This document shows positions 1-5,071 of a stretch of DNA of 5,071 bases, in pieces. Source of the stretch: Sphingomonadales bacterium (GTDB taxonomy: Bacteria; Pseudomonadota; Alphaproteobacteria; Sphingomonadales; Sphingomonadaceae); assembly GCA_017304125.1 (NCBI GenBank), contig JAFKLV010000181.1:1-5071 (forward strand). Direction: 5' to 3'. The notes beneath the pieces are model-generated. The model was not told the origin of the DNA. It did not search any database and was given only the letters and a program-made list of their open reading frames with translations. The first letter of the stretch is position 1; every line of letters starts with the position of its first letter. A program made the translations under genes and the position numbers.

Positions 1-66
1 GAACGGGGATGGGTGATTCCGATTTAACCACGATGCCTTAACCCGGCTCGGCTAAGGCTCCCTGCG
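1..66 (+). promoter_or_regulatory. Upstream leader of the glycosyltransferase gene
   Basis: This is the non-coding stretch before the glycosyltransferase start. Directly visible are a GATTC (GANTC-type) site at 15-19, two direct copies of TTAACC at 24-29 and 38-43, and a modest Shine-Dalgarno-like TAAGG at 53-57, nine bases before the ATG at 67. GANTC is the CcrM methylation target in alphaproteobacteria, and TTAA half-sites recall CtrA boxes. However, the spacing between the TTAA cores is 10 bases, not the 7 of the CtrA consensus. No convincing -35/-10 pair is visible, and the promoter may lie before the window. Only the ribosome-binding role is reasonably supported. Confidence 0.35.
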
Positions 67-1227
67 ATGCTTCGCGTGCTGACCCTTTCGAGCGTGTTTC
101 CCGATGCCACGCGCCCCAATTTCGGGGTGTTCGTCGAGCGCCAGACCCTGGGGCTGGCCGCGCATCCCGAGGTCGCGCTGACCGTGGTGGCGGGCGTCGG
201 CGTGCCGCCCTGGCCGCTCACGCGACACCCGCGCTATCGCGCCTTCTCCAGCATTCCCGCGCGCGAGACGTGGAAGGGCATCGAGGTGCTGCGTCCGCGC
301 TTCACCACCTTGCCCGGCACCGGCGGGCGGTTTCACGCCGCCGCGTTGCTGCGTGCGGTGCGCCGCGCGATCCGCGGGCGGACGTTCGACGTGATCGATG
401 CCTCCTTCTTCTTTCCCGACGGGCCGGTCGCGGCGGCGCTGGGTCGCGAACTCGGCATTCCGGTTTCGATCAAGGCGCGCGGGGCGGATATTCATCATTG
501 GGGCCATGCCGCCGCCACCGCGCGCCAGGTCCGCGATGCCGGCGTGGCGGCGGACGGCCTGCTCGCGGTGTCGCGCGCGATGGCCGACGATATCGCCGCT
601 TTGGGCATCCCCGCGGAGAAGGTTCGGGTGCATCACACCGGGGTCGATCTGGCGCGGTTCGCGCCGGCCGATCGCGCGCCGGCGAAAGCGGCGCTCGGGG
701 TGGCCGGGCCGCTGGTCATCTCGGTCGGCGCGCTCATTCCGCGCAAGGGGCATGACGTGGTGATCGACGCGGTCGCGCGGCTCGACGGCGCCACCTTGCT
801 GATTGCCGGCGAAGGCGAGGCGCGGGGCGCGCTGGAAGCGCAGATTGCACGCGCTGGCGTCGGCGATCGTATCCGGTTGCCGGGCGCGGTGCCGCATGCG
901 CAACTCCCCGCATTGATCGCCGCGGCCGACGTCATGGCGCTGGCCTCGGCATCCGAGGGGCTGGCGAATGTGTGGGTCGAGGCGCTGGCCTGCGGTACGC
1001 CGATCGTCATCACCCCGGTCGGCGGGGCGCCCGAGGTGGTGACCGCGCCGTCAGCCGGTCGTGTCGTCGCGCGCGAGGCCGGCGCCTTTGCCGCGGCGAT
1101 CGCCGAGCTGCTCGCCGCGCCGCCACCCGCGGAGGCAGTGCGCGCGCATGCGCTGCGCTTTACCTGGGAAGCGAATACCGACGCGCTTTACGCGCATCTT
1201 GCCGGACTGGTTCAGGCGAGGGGGTAG
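67..1227 (+). CDS. GT4-family glycosyltransferase (TuaC-like)
   Basis: A 386-residue cytoplasmic or membrane-associated retaining glycosyltransferase of the GT-B fold, expected to move a sugar from a nucleotide-sugar donor to a growing polysaccharide or glycolipid. The N-terminal acceptor domain opens with LTLSSVFPDATRPNFGVFVERQ (first residues of the Rossmann fold, resembling TuaC-type enzymes) and carries RGADIHHWG at 138-146. HHTGVD at 189-194, then F198, is the usual inter-domain GVD..F element. The C-terminal donor domain starts near 215, with GALIPRKG (R226/K227, phosphate-binding) and IAGEG (246-250). It also holds LPGAVPH (271-277) and the EX7E signature E297...E305. Length and domains are complete. 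The ATG at 67 fits the fold's N-terminus and has TAAGG upstream. There is no signal peptide or clear membrane helix. The gene ends tail-to-tail over the Mth938-like gene. Family assignment is firm; donor, acceptor and pathway (exopolysaccharide, LPS or other) cannot be read from the sequence. Confidence 0.93.
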   Translation: MLRVLTLSSVFPDATRPNFGVFVERQTLGLAAHPEVALTVVAGVGVPPWPLTRHPRYRAFSSIPARETWKGIEVLRPRFTTLPGTGGRFHAAALLRAVRRAIRGRTFDVIDASFFFPDGPVAAALGRELGIPVSIKARGADIHHWGHAAATARQVRDAGVAADGLLAVSRAMADDIAALGIPAEKVRVHHTGVDLARFAPADRAPAKAALGVAGPLVISVGALIPRKGHDVVIDAVARLDGATLLIAGEGEARGALEAQIARAGVGDRIRLPGAVPHAQLPALIAAADVMALASASEGLANVWVEALACGTPIVITPVGGAPEVVTAPSAGRVVAREAGAFAAAIAELLAAPPPAEAVRAHALRFTWEANTDALYAHLAGLVQARG

Positions 1228-1580
1228 AGCGCGGCGGCGATCTGCCGCCCTTCGTTGCGCAACACGCCCCAGGCGCGCGCCGCGGCGCGGCTGTCCATCG
1301 CCTCCACGCCGATGCCGCGTTCTTCCAGCAGCGTGACCAATGTGCGCGGTGGACGCGAAAGTTCGGCACCGGTGCCGATCAGGATGAACTCGGGCGCCGC
1401 CGCGATCAGCGGGGCGAGATCGTCAGCCGAAAGCGCCGCCAGCGCGGGCGGCGTCCATTCCGCGACCGAATCGACCGTCATGATCAACGCGGGGAAAATG
1501 CCGTCGTCGGTGCGAAACCCGCCGGGGCCGATCCCTTTGATGATCGGCCCGGCGGGATCGCGCGTGCGTTCCAGTTTCAC
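1212..1580 (-). CDS. Mth938-like (DUF498/NDUFAF3-type) protein
   Basis: A 122-residue protein of the Mth938-like fold. Recognisable family segments are PEFILIGTGAELSRPP (63-78), where the GTG sits in the family's conserved LLGTG loop, and GIGVEAMDSRAAARAW (89-104) followed by the NEGRQIAAALYPL tail. There is no membrane helix or signal peptide, so it should be cytoplasmic. The start is GTG at 1580-1578; no ATG occurs before M34, and M34 would remove the first strands. It is the last gene of the yajC-secD-secF run, nine bases after the secF stop, with no clear Shine-Dalgarno, so translation is probably coupled to secF. Bacterial members have no settled function. The human relative NDUFAF3 assists complex I assembly, so a role in membrane-complex assembly is inference. 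A strong hairpin covers codons 9-21, and the 3' end overlaps the convergent glycosyltransferase by 16 bp. Confidence 0.88.
   Translation of the reverse strand: MKLERTRDPAGPIIKGIGPGGFRTDDGIFPALIMTVDSVAEWTPPALAALSADDLAPLIAAAPEFILIGTGAELSRPPRTLVTLLEERGIGVEAMDSRAAARAWGVLRNEGRQIAAALYPLA
1518..1556 (-). other. Strong intragenic hairpin near the Mth938 gene start
   Basis: An inverted repeat with arms 1518-1533 and 1542-1556: 15 paired positions, one extra G in the left arm as a bulge, and an 8-base loop at 1534-1541. In the minus-strand mRNA it begins 24 nt after the GTG start's first base and encodes part of the segment PAGPIIKGIGPGG. The pairing is seen directly in the sequence. A regulatory role (slowing ribosomes, limiting expression of the last operon gene, or protecting mRNA) is inference. 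There is no T-run after it on the minus strand, so it is not an ordinary intrinsic terminator. Confidence 0.6.
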
Positions 1581-1589
1581 CGGCGAACG

Positions 1590-2555
1590 TCAGCCTTCGC
1601 GCGGGCCGACGCGCTCGGCGCGATCCGCGGCGCCGCCACGGCCCGCGACCGGCTCGGCGCGCAGGCCCAGCGTGATCAGCAGCGACGACGAGACGTAGAT
1701 CGACGAATAGGTGCCGACCACGATGCCGAGGATCATCGCCGCGGTGAACCCGCGCAGCACATGGCCGCCGAGGAACAGCAGCGCGAACAGCGCGAGCAGG
1801 ATCGTTACCGAGGTCATCACGGTACGCGGCAGCGTCTCGTTGACCGACAGGTTGATGATCTCGCGCATGTCCATCTTGCGATAGCGGCGCATATTCTCGC
1901 GGATACGGTCGTCGATGACGATCTTGTCGTTGATCGAATAGCCGATGATCGTCAGCACCGCCGCGACGATGTTGAGATCGAACTCGAACCGGGTCAGCGC
2001 GAAAAAGCCCAGGGTCATCAGCAGATCGTGGACGATCGCCACCACGGTCGAGATGCCGAACTGCCATTCGAAGCGGAAGATCGCGAACAGCCCGATGCCG
2101 ACGATCGCCAGCACCACCGCGAGCAGGCCGTTGCGGATCAGCTCGCCCGAAACCTTGCCGGAAACGGTGGAATAGCGGCTGAACGTCGCACCCGGGAAAT
2201 TCTGCGCCAGCGCAGTCTCGACCTTCTTGACGACGGCGTTGGTCGCGCCCTCGTCGGCGCCCTTCTGTGCGGGCAGGCGGATCGTGATCGTCTTGGGATC
2301 GCCGAACTGCTGCAGCGAGGCATCGCCGACGCCCTGCGCGTCGACCACCTGGCGGACGCGATCGAGATCAGGGACGGTCGCGAACTTCTCCTCGATCATC
2401 AGGCCGCCTTCGAAATCGACGCCGAAGTTGAGGCCCTTGGCAAAGGTCAGTCCGATCGCGAGCAGGCTGAGCGCGAGCGTCAGCCCGAATGCCCAGCCAC
2501 GCAGGCGAACGAAATCGATATTGGTATCGTCGGGGACGAGCTTCAGGAGTTTCAT
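1590..2555 (-). CDS. secF: Protein translocase subunit SecF
   Basis: A 321-residue inner-membrane subunit of the SecDF complex, which uses the proton gradient to aid late steps of Sec-dependent export. The layout is the standard six-helix RND-like one: TM1 about 21-39, a periplasmic domain about 41-138, then TM2-TM6 between about 141 and 295. Family motifs seen are FGVDFEGG (44-51), VSGKVSGELIRNG (131-143), RFEWQFG (161-167), GYSINDKIVIDDRIREN (205-221) and NETLPRTVMTS (239-249). D210 and R244 occupy the positions of charged residues implicated in proton transfer in Thermus SecDF. Two positions depart from the common pattern: E49 in the usual DFTGG-type motif, and D215 just before the conserved DR, where F, Y or S is usual. 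The C-terminal tail after about 300 is short, charged and probably disordered. The gene starts 15 bases after the secD stop with only a weak GAG-type ribosome-binding site, consistent with coupled translation. Confidence 0.97.
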   Translation of the reverse strand: MKLLKLVPDDTNIDFVRLRGWAFGLTLALSLLAIGLTFAKGLNFGVDFEGGLMIEEKFATVPDLDRVRQVVDAQGVGDASLQQFGDPKTITIRLPAQKGADEGATNAVVKKVETALAQNFPGATFSRYSTVSGKVSGELIRNGLLAVVLAIVGIGLFAIFRFEWQFGISTVVAIVHDLLMTLGFFALTRFEFDLNIVAAVLTIIGYSINDKIVIDDRIRENMRRYRKMDMREIINLSVNETLPRTVMTSVTILLALFALLFLGGHVLRGFTAAMILGIVVGTYSSIYVSSSLLITLGLRAEPVAGRGGAADRAERVGPREG

Positions 2556-2570
2556 CGTATCTCGCTCGCC

Positions 2571-4175
2571 TCAGATGTTGATCGTCTTGGGCTTGGCGCG
2601 GCGCAGCCACCCAGCCACCAGCATGCGGGTGAAGGTGACCGCGGTGAACACCGAGGTGACGATGCCGATCAGCAGCACCACCGCAAAGCCCTTCACCGGC
2701 CCCGACCCGAGCACGAACATGATCACACCTGAAATGGCGTGGGTCATATTCGCCTCGAAAATCGTGCGGCTCGCTTCCTTATACCCCAATTCGACCGATT
2801 GGACGATCGATCGCCCACGGTGTCGTTCTTCGCGGATACGTTCGTTGATCAGCACGTTGGCGTCGACCGCCGTACCGATCGTCAGCACGAAGCCGGCGAT
2901 GCCGGGCAGCGTCAGCGTACCGCCGATCAGCGCGAGCACGCCGACGATGACGAACACGTTGATGACCACCGCGAGGTTCGCATAGATGCCGAACCGCCCG
3001 TAGGTGACGAACATGAAGGCGACGACCAGCGCCACCGCGACCGCGGAGGCGAGGATGCCGGCCCGGATCGAATCCGCGCCGAGATCGGGGCCGACGGTCG
3101 ATTCCTCGACCACCTTCAGCGCCACCGGCAGCTTGCCCGAGCGCAAGGCGATCGCGAGCTGGTTGGCGCTGTCGACCGTGAAGCTGCCCGAGATCGATGC
3201 CCGGCCGCCCATGATCGGCTCGTTGATGTTGGGCGCGGAGATCACGCTATTGTCGAGGATGATCGCGAACGGCTTGTTGACGTTCTCCTGCGTCACCTTG
3301 GCGAAACGGCGCCCGCCCTGGCTGTCGAAGGTGATCGCGACCTGCGGCTCGTTGGTCTGCGGCGAGAATTCCTGCCGCGCATCGGTCAGCATGTCGCCGG
3401 TGATGATCGCCGAGCGCTTGACCGCAATGAACGGCACGCCGCTGGGATTGTTCGGATAGGGCAGGATCTGGCTGCCGATCGGCGCCTGCTTGTTGCGCAG
3501 CTGATCCGGCGTCGCCGTGGGATCGACCAGCTTGAATTCGAGCTTGGCGGTCTTGCCGAGCAGATCCTTCAGCGCCTGCGGGTTCTGCAGGCCGGGCACC
3601 TGTACGACGATGCGGCTGGAACCCTGACGGACGATCGTCGGTTCGCGCGTGCCGAGTTCGTCGATACGGCGGCGAACCACTTCGGTCGCATCGCCCATCG
3701 CGCGATCGACCGCCTGATTGAGCCCCGCGGTCGTCGGGGTCAGCACGAAGCGGCTGGTGTCGACGACCTGGATGTCCCATTCGCGCTGGCCGGTCATCCC
3801 CGCGCCGCCGCCGGTGATCGACAACAGGCGCTCGCGCGCCGCATCGACCTGCGTCGGATCGCGCAGCATGAAGGTAAGATTGCCGTCGCGCGTCGAGATA
3901 TCGCCGATCTCGATCTGCGGATTCTGGCGGCGCATCTCGGTCTGCACCTGTTCGCGCATCTGCTCCAGCCGGCTCGACTGGAGATCGTTCACGTCCGCCT
4001 CGAGCAGCAGATAGCTGCCCCCGGCGAGATCGAGCCCGAGGTTGATGCGCGGGTGCGGGATATGCCCCCAATTATCCGTTATGCGCTGTGGCAGCAGGCT
4101 GGGGATGGCGAGCGCCACCAGCACCGCGAGCAGCGCCCAGATCGATGCGACCTTCCAGCGCGGGAAATCGAGCAT
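2571..4175 (-). CDS. secD: Protein translocase subunit SecD
   Basis: A 534-residue partner of SecF in the inner membrane, acting on the periplasmic side of SecYEG to complete protein export. An N-terminal helix (about 10-28) is followed by a large periplasmic region with LGLDLAGGSYLLLE (46-59) and VVRRRIDELGTREPTIVRQG (166-185), where the P1 domain folds. LRSGKLPVALKVVEE (344-358) and TVGPDLGADSI (360-370) precede five further helices between about 371 and 522. AVDANVLINERIREE (436-450) carries D438, the position matching the essential Thermus proton-path aspartate. The length is normal for the family. The start chosen is ATG at 4175-4173, one base after the yajC stop, because MLDFPRWKVASIWALL is a typical SecD N-terminus. 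The same frame is open up to 4358, but the extra 61 residues are an Arg/Ser-rich shadow of yajC. No Shine-Dalgarno is evident, so coupling to yajC is likely. Confidence 0.98.
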   Translation of the reverse strand: MLDFPRWKVASIWALLAVLVALAIPSLLPQRITDNWGHIPHPRINLGLDLAGGSYLLLEADVNDLQSSRLEQMREQVQTEMRRQNPQIEIGDISTRDGNLTFMLRDPTQVDAARERLLSITGGGAGMTGQREWDIQVVDTSRFVLTPTTAGLNQAVDRAMGDATEVVRRRIDELGTREPTIVRQGSSRIVVQVPGLQNPQALKDLLGKTAKLEFKLVDPTATPDQLRNKQAPIGSQILPYPNNPSGVPFIAVKRSAIITGDMLTDARQEFSPQTNEPQVAITFDSQGGRRFAKVTQENVNKPFAIILDNSVISAPNINEPIMGGRASISGSFTVDSANQLAIALRSGKLPVALKVVEESTVGPDLGADSIRAGILASAVAVALVVAFMFVTYGRFGIYANLAVVINVFVIVGVLALIGGTLTLPGIAGFVLTIGTAVDANVLINERIREERHRGRSIVQSVELGYKEASRTIFEANMTHAISGVIMFVLGSGPVKGFAVVLLIGIVTSVFTAVTFTRMLVAGWLRRAKPKTINI

Positions 4176-4176
4176 C

Positions 4177-4515
4177 TCAGTCGTTCGCCGGCTTGCCGCC
4201 GAGCGGATTGATCTCGGCCAGCGTCGCCTTGACCACGCGGATGCGGGTATTGGCGGCGATCTCCACCTCGACGAACGCGTCCTCGACCTTGGTGACCTTG
4301 CCGACGACGCCGCCGGCGGTGACGACCGAATCGCCCTTCTTGACCGAGGCGACCGCATTCTGCAGCGCCTTCATCCGGCGTTGCTGCGGGCGGATCATCA
4401 GGAAGTAAAAGACGATGAACACCAGGAACAGCGGTGCGAGGCCGAGAAATCCGGCGAATCCACCCTGTTGCGCGGCGCCCCCGGCGACCTGGGCGTAAGC
4501 TGGAGAAATGAGCAT
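4177..4515 (-). CDS. yajC: Sec translocon accessory subunit YajC
   Basis: A 112-residue single-span inner-membrane protein that associates with SecD/SecF and the SecYEG translocon. A short Ala/Gly/Gln-rich N-terminus leads to one hydrophobic helix (about 22-40), then the hallmark LMIRPQQRRMKA (39-50), then a small cytoplasmic domain with KKGDSVVTAGGVVGKVTKVE (59-78) and RIRVVKATLAEI (91-102). This is the normal family length and order. ATG at 4515 is the only start that keeps the expected N-terminus. The ribosome-binding region before it (GAACGGGTAAA) is poor, and a three-codon ATG-AAC-GGG-TAA frame ends one base upstream. It heads the yajC-secD-secF-Mth938 cluster, so the promoter of the operon should lie in the 126-base gap before it. 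Confidence 0.97.
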   Translation of the reverse strand: MLISPAYAQVAGGAAQQGGFAGFLGLAPLFLVFIVFYFLMIRPQQRRMKALQNAVASVKKGDSVVTAGGVVGKVTKVEDAFVEVEIAANTRIRVVKATLAEINPLGGKPAND

Positions 4516-4641
4516 TTTACCCGTTCATGATTAATGGGCGGGCGAAATCGCCCGCGAAGCCTGCGCCGCTAACATCGGAACGATATTGGCGCAACATGAG
4601 GTGGCGTTTAAGCCGTTCCGTGCACGGATAAAGGAGAGACG
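4516..4641. promoter_or_regulatory. Divergent intergenic region, yajC operon and ABM gene
   Basis: This gap must hold the start signals of two divergent units. Toward yajC (minus strand) the best pair I can find is TTGCGC (4594-4589) and TAGCGG (4571-4566), 17 bases apart, with a poor -10. Toward the ABM gene (plus strand) the best is TTGGCG (4586-4591) and TAAGCC (4609-4614), also 17 apart. The two -35 candidates overlap, which would couple the promoters. Both are weak matches and are inference. The region also contains a 7-bp stem-loop at 4538-4555 and a perfect 10-bp palindrome, CCGTGCACGG, at 4618-4627, just before the ABM ribosome-binding site. No open reading frame here looks real. Confidence 0.45.
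4538..4555 (-). other. Stem-loop in the yajC leader
   Basis: A perfect 7-bp inverted repeat, GCGGGCG pairing with CGCCCGC around a 4-base loop, lies 22 bases upstream of the yajC start codon. If the candidate minus-strand promoter at 4566-4594 is right, this hairpin would sit at the very 5' end of the operon mRNA, where such structures often protect against decay. There is no following T-run, so a terminator role is unlikely. The structure is seen directly; its role is inference. Confidence 0.4.
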
Positions 4642-4947
4642 ATGACGATATTGGTGATGGGCACGATTCTGCTGCCCGAAGGGGAGGGCGCCAAGGCGGC
4701 GCAATTGTTCGCCGATCATGCGAAACTGGTGCGCACCGAAGCGGGATGCGACGAATATTGTTTCGCCTTCGATGTCGAGAATCCCGATCTGGTCCGCGTC
4801 GCCGAACGCTGGGCGAGCGTCGAGGCGCTCGCGGCGCACGGTTCGGCGGAGCATCAAAAGGCATTCGGCCGCGCGCTGCGCGCGCATGCGCCGCGCGAAA
4901 TGGCGGTCGACGCATGGGACGGGCAGCATTGGCGGAAGTTGATCTGA
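4642..4947 (+). CDS. ABM-domain protein, putative quinol monooxygenase
   Basis: A 101-residue soluble protein of the antibiotic biosynthesis monooxygenase (dimeric ferredoxin-like, YgiN-type) family. Supporting segments are the opening beta strand MTILVMGTILLPEG, the helix through ADHAKLVRTEAGCDEYCFAF (25-44), VAERWASVEALAAH (53-66) and SAEHQKAF (68-75), which match the family's EpGC..Y, (Y)ERW and H...H..F pattern. Members act without metal or flavin on quinols or polyketide-like substrates, or protect against reactive species. The family diverges quickly, so the substrate here is unknown. The start is secured by an AAGGAG ribosome-binding site at 4631-4636, five bases before the ATG and the best such site in the window. 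It stands alone, divergent from yajC, with a G-rich palindromic element after its stop. Two cysteines (C36, C40) flank the turn of the family motif; C36 is at the position usually Cys in EPGC. Confidence 0.88.
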   Translation: MTILVMGTILLPEGEGAKAAQLFADHAKLVRTEAGCDEYCFAFDVENPDLVRVAERWASVEALAAHGSAEHQKAFGRALRAHAPREMAVDAWDGQHWRKLI

Positions 4948-4972
4948 AGGAAGCCGCCGCCATTCCTCTTCT

Positions 4973-5071
4973 CCCCTCCCTGGTGAAGGGAGGGGCTGGG
5001 GGTGGGTGGGTATGAGGCGGGTGTAGCGGTGCCCCACACACCAACCCACCCCCGACCCCTCCCTTGTTCAA
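4973..5071. repeat. G-rich nested inverted repeat, cut by window end
   Basis: The outer inverted repeat pairs 4986-5010 with 5041-5065, 22 of 25 positions matching, around a 30-base centre (5011-5040). A second hairpin uses CCCCTCCC (4973-4980) and GGGAGGGG (4988-4995) with a 7-base loop, so 4988-4995 can pair with either 4973-4980 or 5056-5063. Five runs of three or more G (4988-5010) on the plus strand, and four on the minus strand (5063-5045), each fit a G-quadruplex pattern with 1-2 base loops. No T-run follows, so it is not a classic intrinsic terminator, though it could slow transcription after the ABM gene. It resembles dispersed palindromic intergenic repeats that I associate with sphingomonad chromosomes; that link is recollection. 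The mirrored right hairpin is probably completed beyond 5071. Confidence 0.7.

Noticed and set aside
24..43. CtrA binding box
   Set aside because: The consensus needs seven bases between the TTAA cores; here there are ten.
662..684. 7-bp inverted repeat inside the glycosyltransferase
   Set aside because: Short GC-only arms with a 9-base loop are expected by chance in such GC-rich coding sequence.
52..903. 283-codon minus-strand frame opposite the glycosyltransferase
   Set aside because: It is an Arg/His-rich mirror frame of a gene with clear GT4 motifs; no domain is recognisable.
972..2732. 586-codon plus-strand open frame opposite secF and the Mth938-like gene
   Set aside because: It is antisense to recognisable secF and Mth938-like coding sequence. 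Its translation is an Arg/Asp/His/Gln-rich string with no fold, typical of mirror frames in high-GC genes.
2739..4211. 490-codon plus-strand open frame opposite secD
   Set aside because: It mirrors secD, is low-complexity and charged, matches no family I know, and has no credible ribosome-binding site.
4176..4358. 61-residue N-terminal extension of SecD
   Set aside because: The frame is open, but the extension is Arg/Ser-rich, lies wholly within yajC in another frame, and precedes the canonical SecD N-terminus at 4175.
4973..4995. Intrinsic terminator for the ABM gene
   Set aside because: The stem is good, but a G-rich stretch, not a T-run, follows it, so it does not meet the usual definition. 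It is reported as part of the repeat instead.
4517..5071. 184-codon minus-strand frame ending one base before yajC
   Set aside because: It runs through the palindromic repeat and antisense to the ABM gene, with a Pro/Arg-rich low-complexity product. Only its last codons (ATG-AAC-GGG-TAA at 4528-4517) could be a minimal upstream frame, and these lack a ribosome-binding site.

Overview
The window reads as ordinary high-GC chromosomal sequence from an alphaproteobacterium, most likely a sphingomonad (Sphingomonas or a relative). I infer this from the strong G/C bias at third codon positions, the gene order yajC-secD-secF followed by an Mth938-fold gene, the sequence flavour of SecD/SecF, and a G-rich palindromic intergenic element of a kind I associate with that group. 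The assignment rests on recognition, not on a database search.

Layout. Positions 67-1227 (+) hold a complete GT4-type glycosyltransferase. Its stop overlaps tail-to-tail by 16 bp with a four-gene minus-strand cluster, read from 4515 down to 1212: yajC (4515-4177), secD (4175-2571), secF (2555-1590) and a small Mth938-like/DUF498 protein (1580-1212). Gaps inside the cluster are 1, 15 and 9 bases, so it looks like one operon with translational coupling. A 126-base intergenic region (4516-4641) separates yajC from a divergent small gene (4642-4947, +) for an antibiotic-biosynthesis-monooxygenase (ABM) fold protein with a textbook Shine-Dalgarno. From about 4973 to the window end lies a nested inverted repeat, very G-rich on one arm and C-rich on the other, probably cut by the window edge.

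How the genes work together. YajC, SecD and SecF form the accessory complex of the Sec translocon in the inner membrane. SecD/SecF use the proton gradient to help complete export of proteins through SecYEG. The Mth938-like protein is a recurrent neighbour of these genes in alphaproteobacteria, and its human relative NDUFAF3 is a respiratory complex I assembly factor, so a role in membrane-complex biogenesis is a reasonable but unproven inference. The glycosyltransferase and the ABM protein are independent transcription units with no evident link to secretion.

I see no undescribed multi-gene system here. The points most worth a second look are non-coding: the twin-G-quadruplex palindrome at the right end, and a strong 15-bp hairpin just inside the start of the Mth938-like gene. 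There are no RNA genes, CRISPR arrays, insertion sequences or phage genes that I can support.
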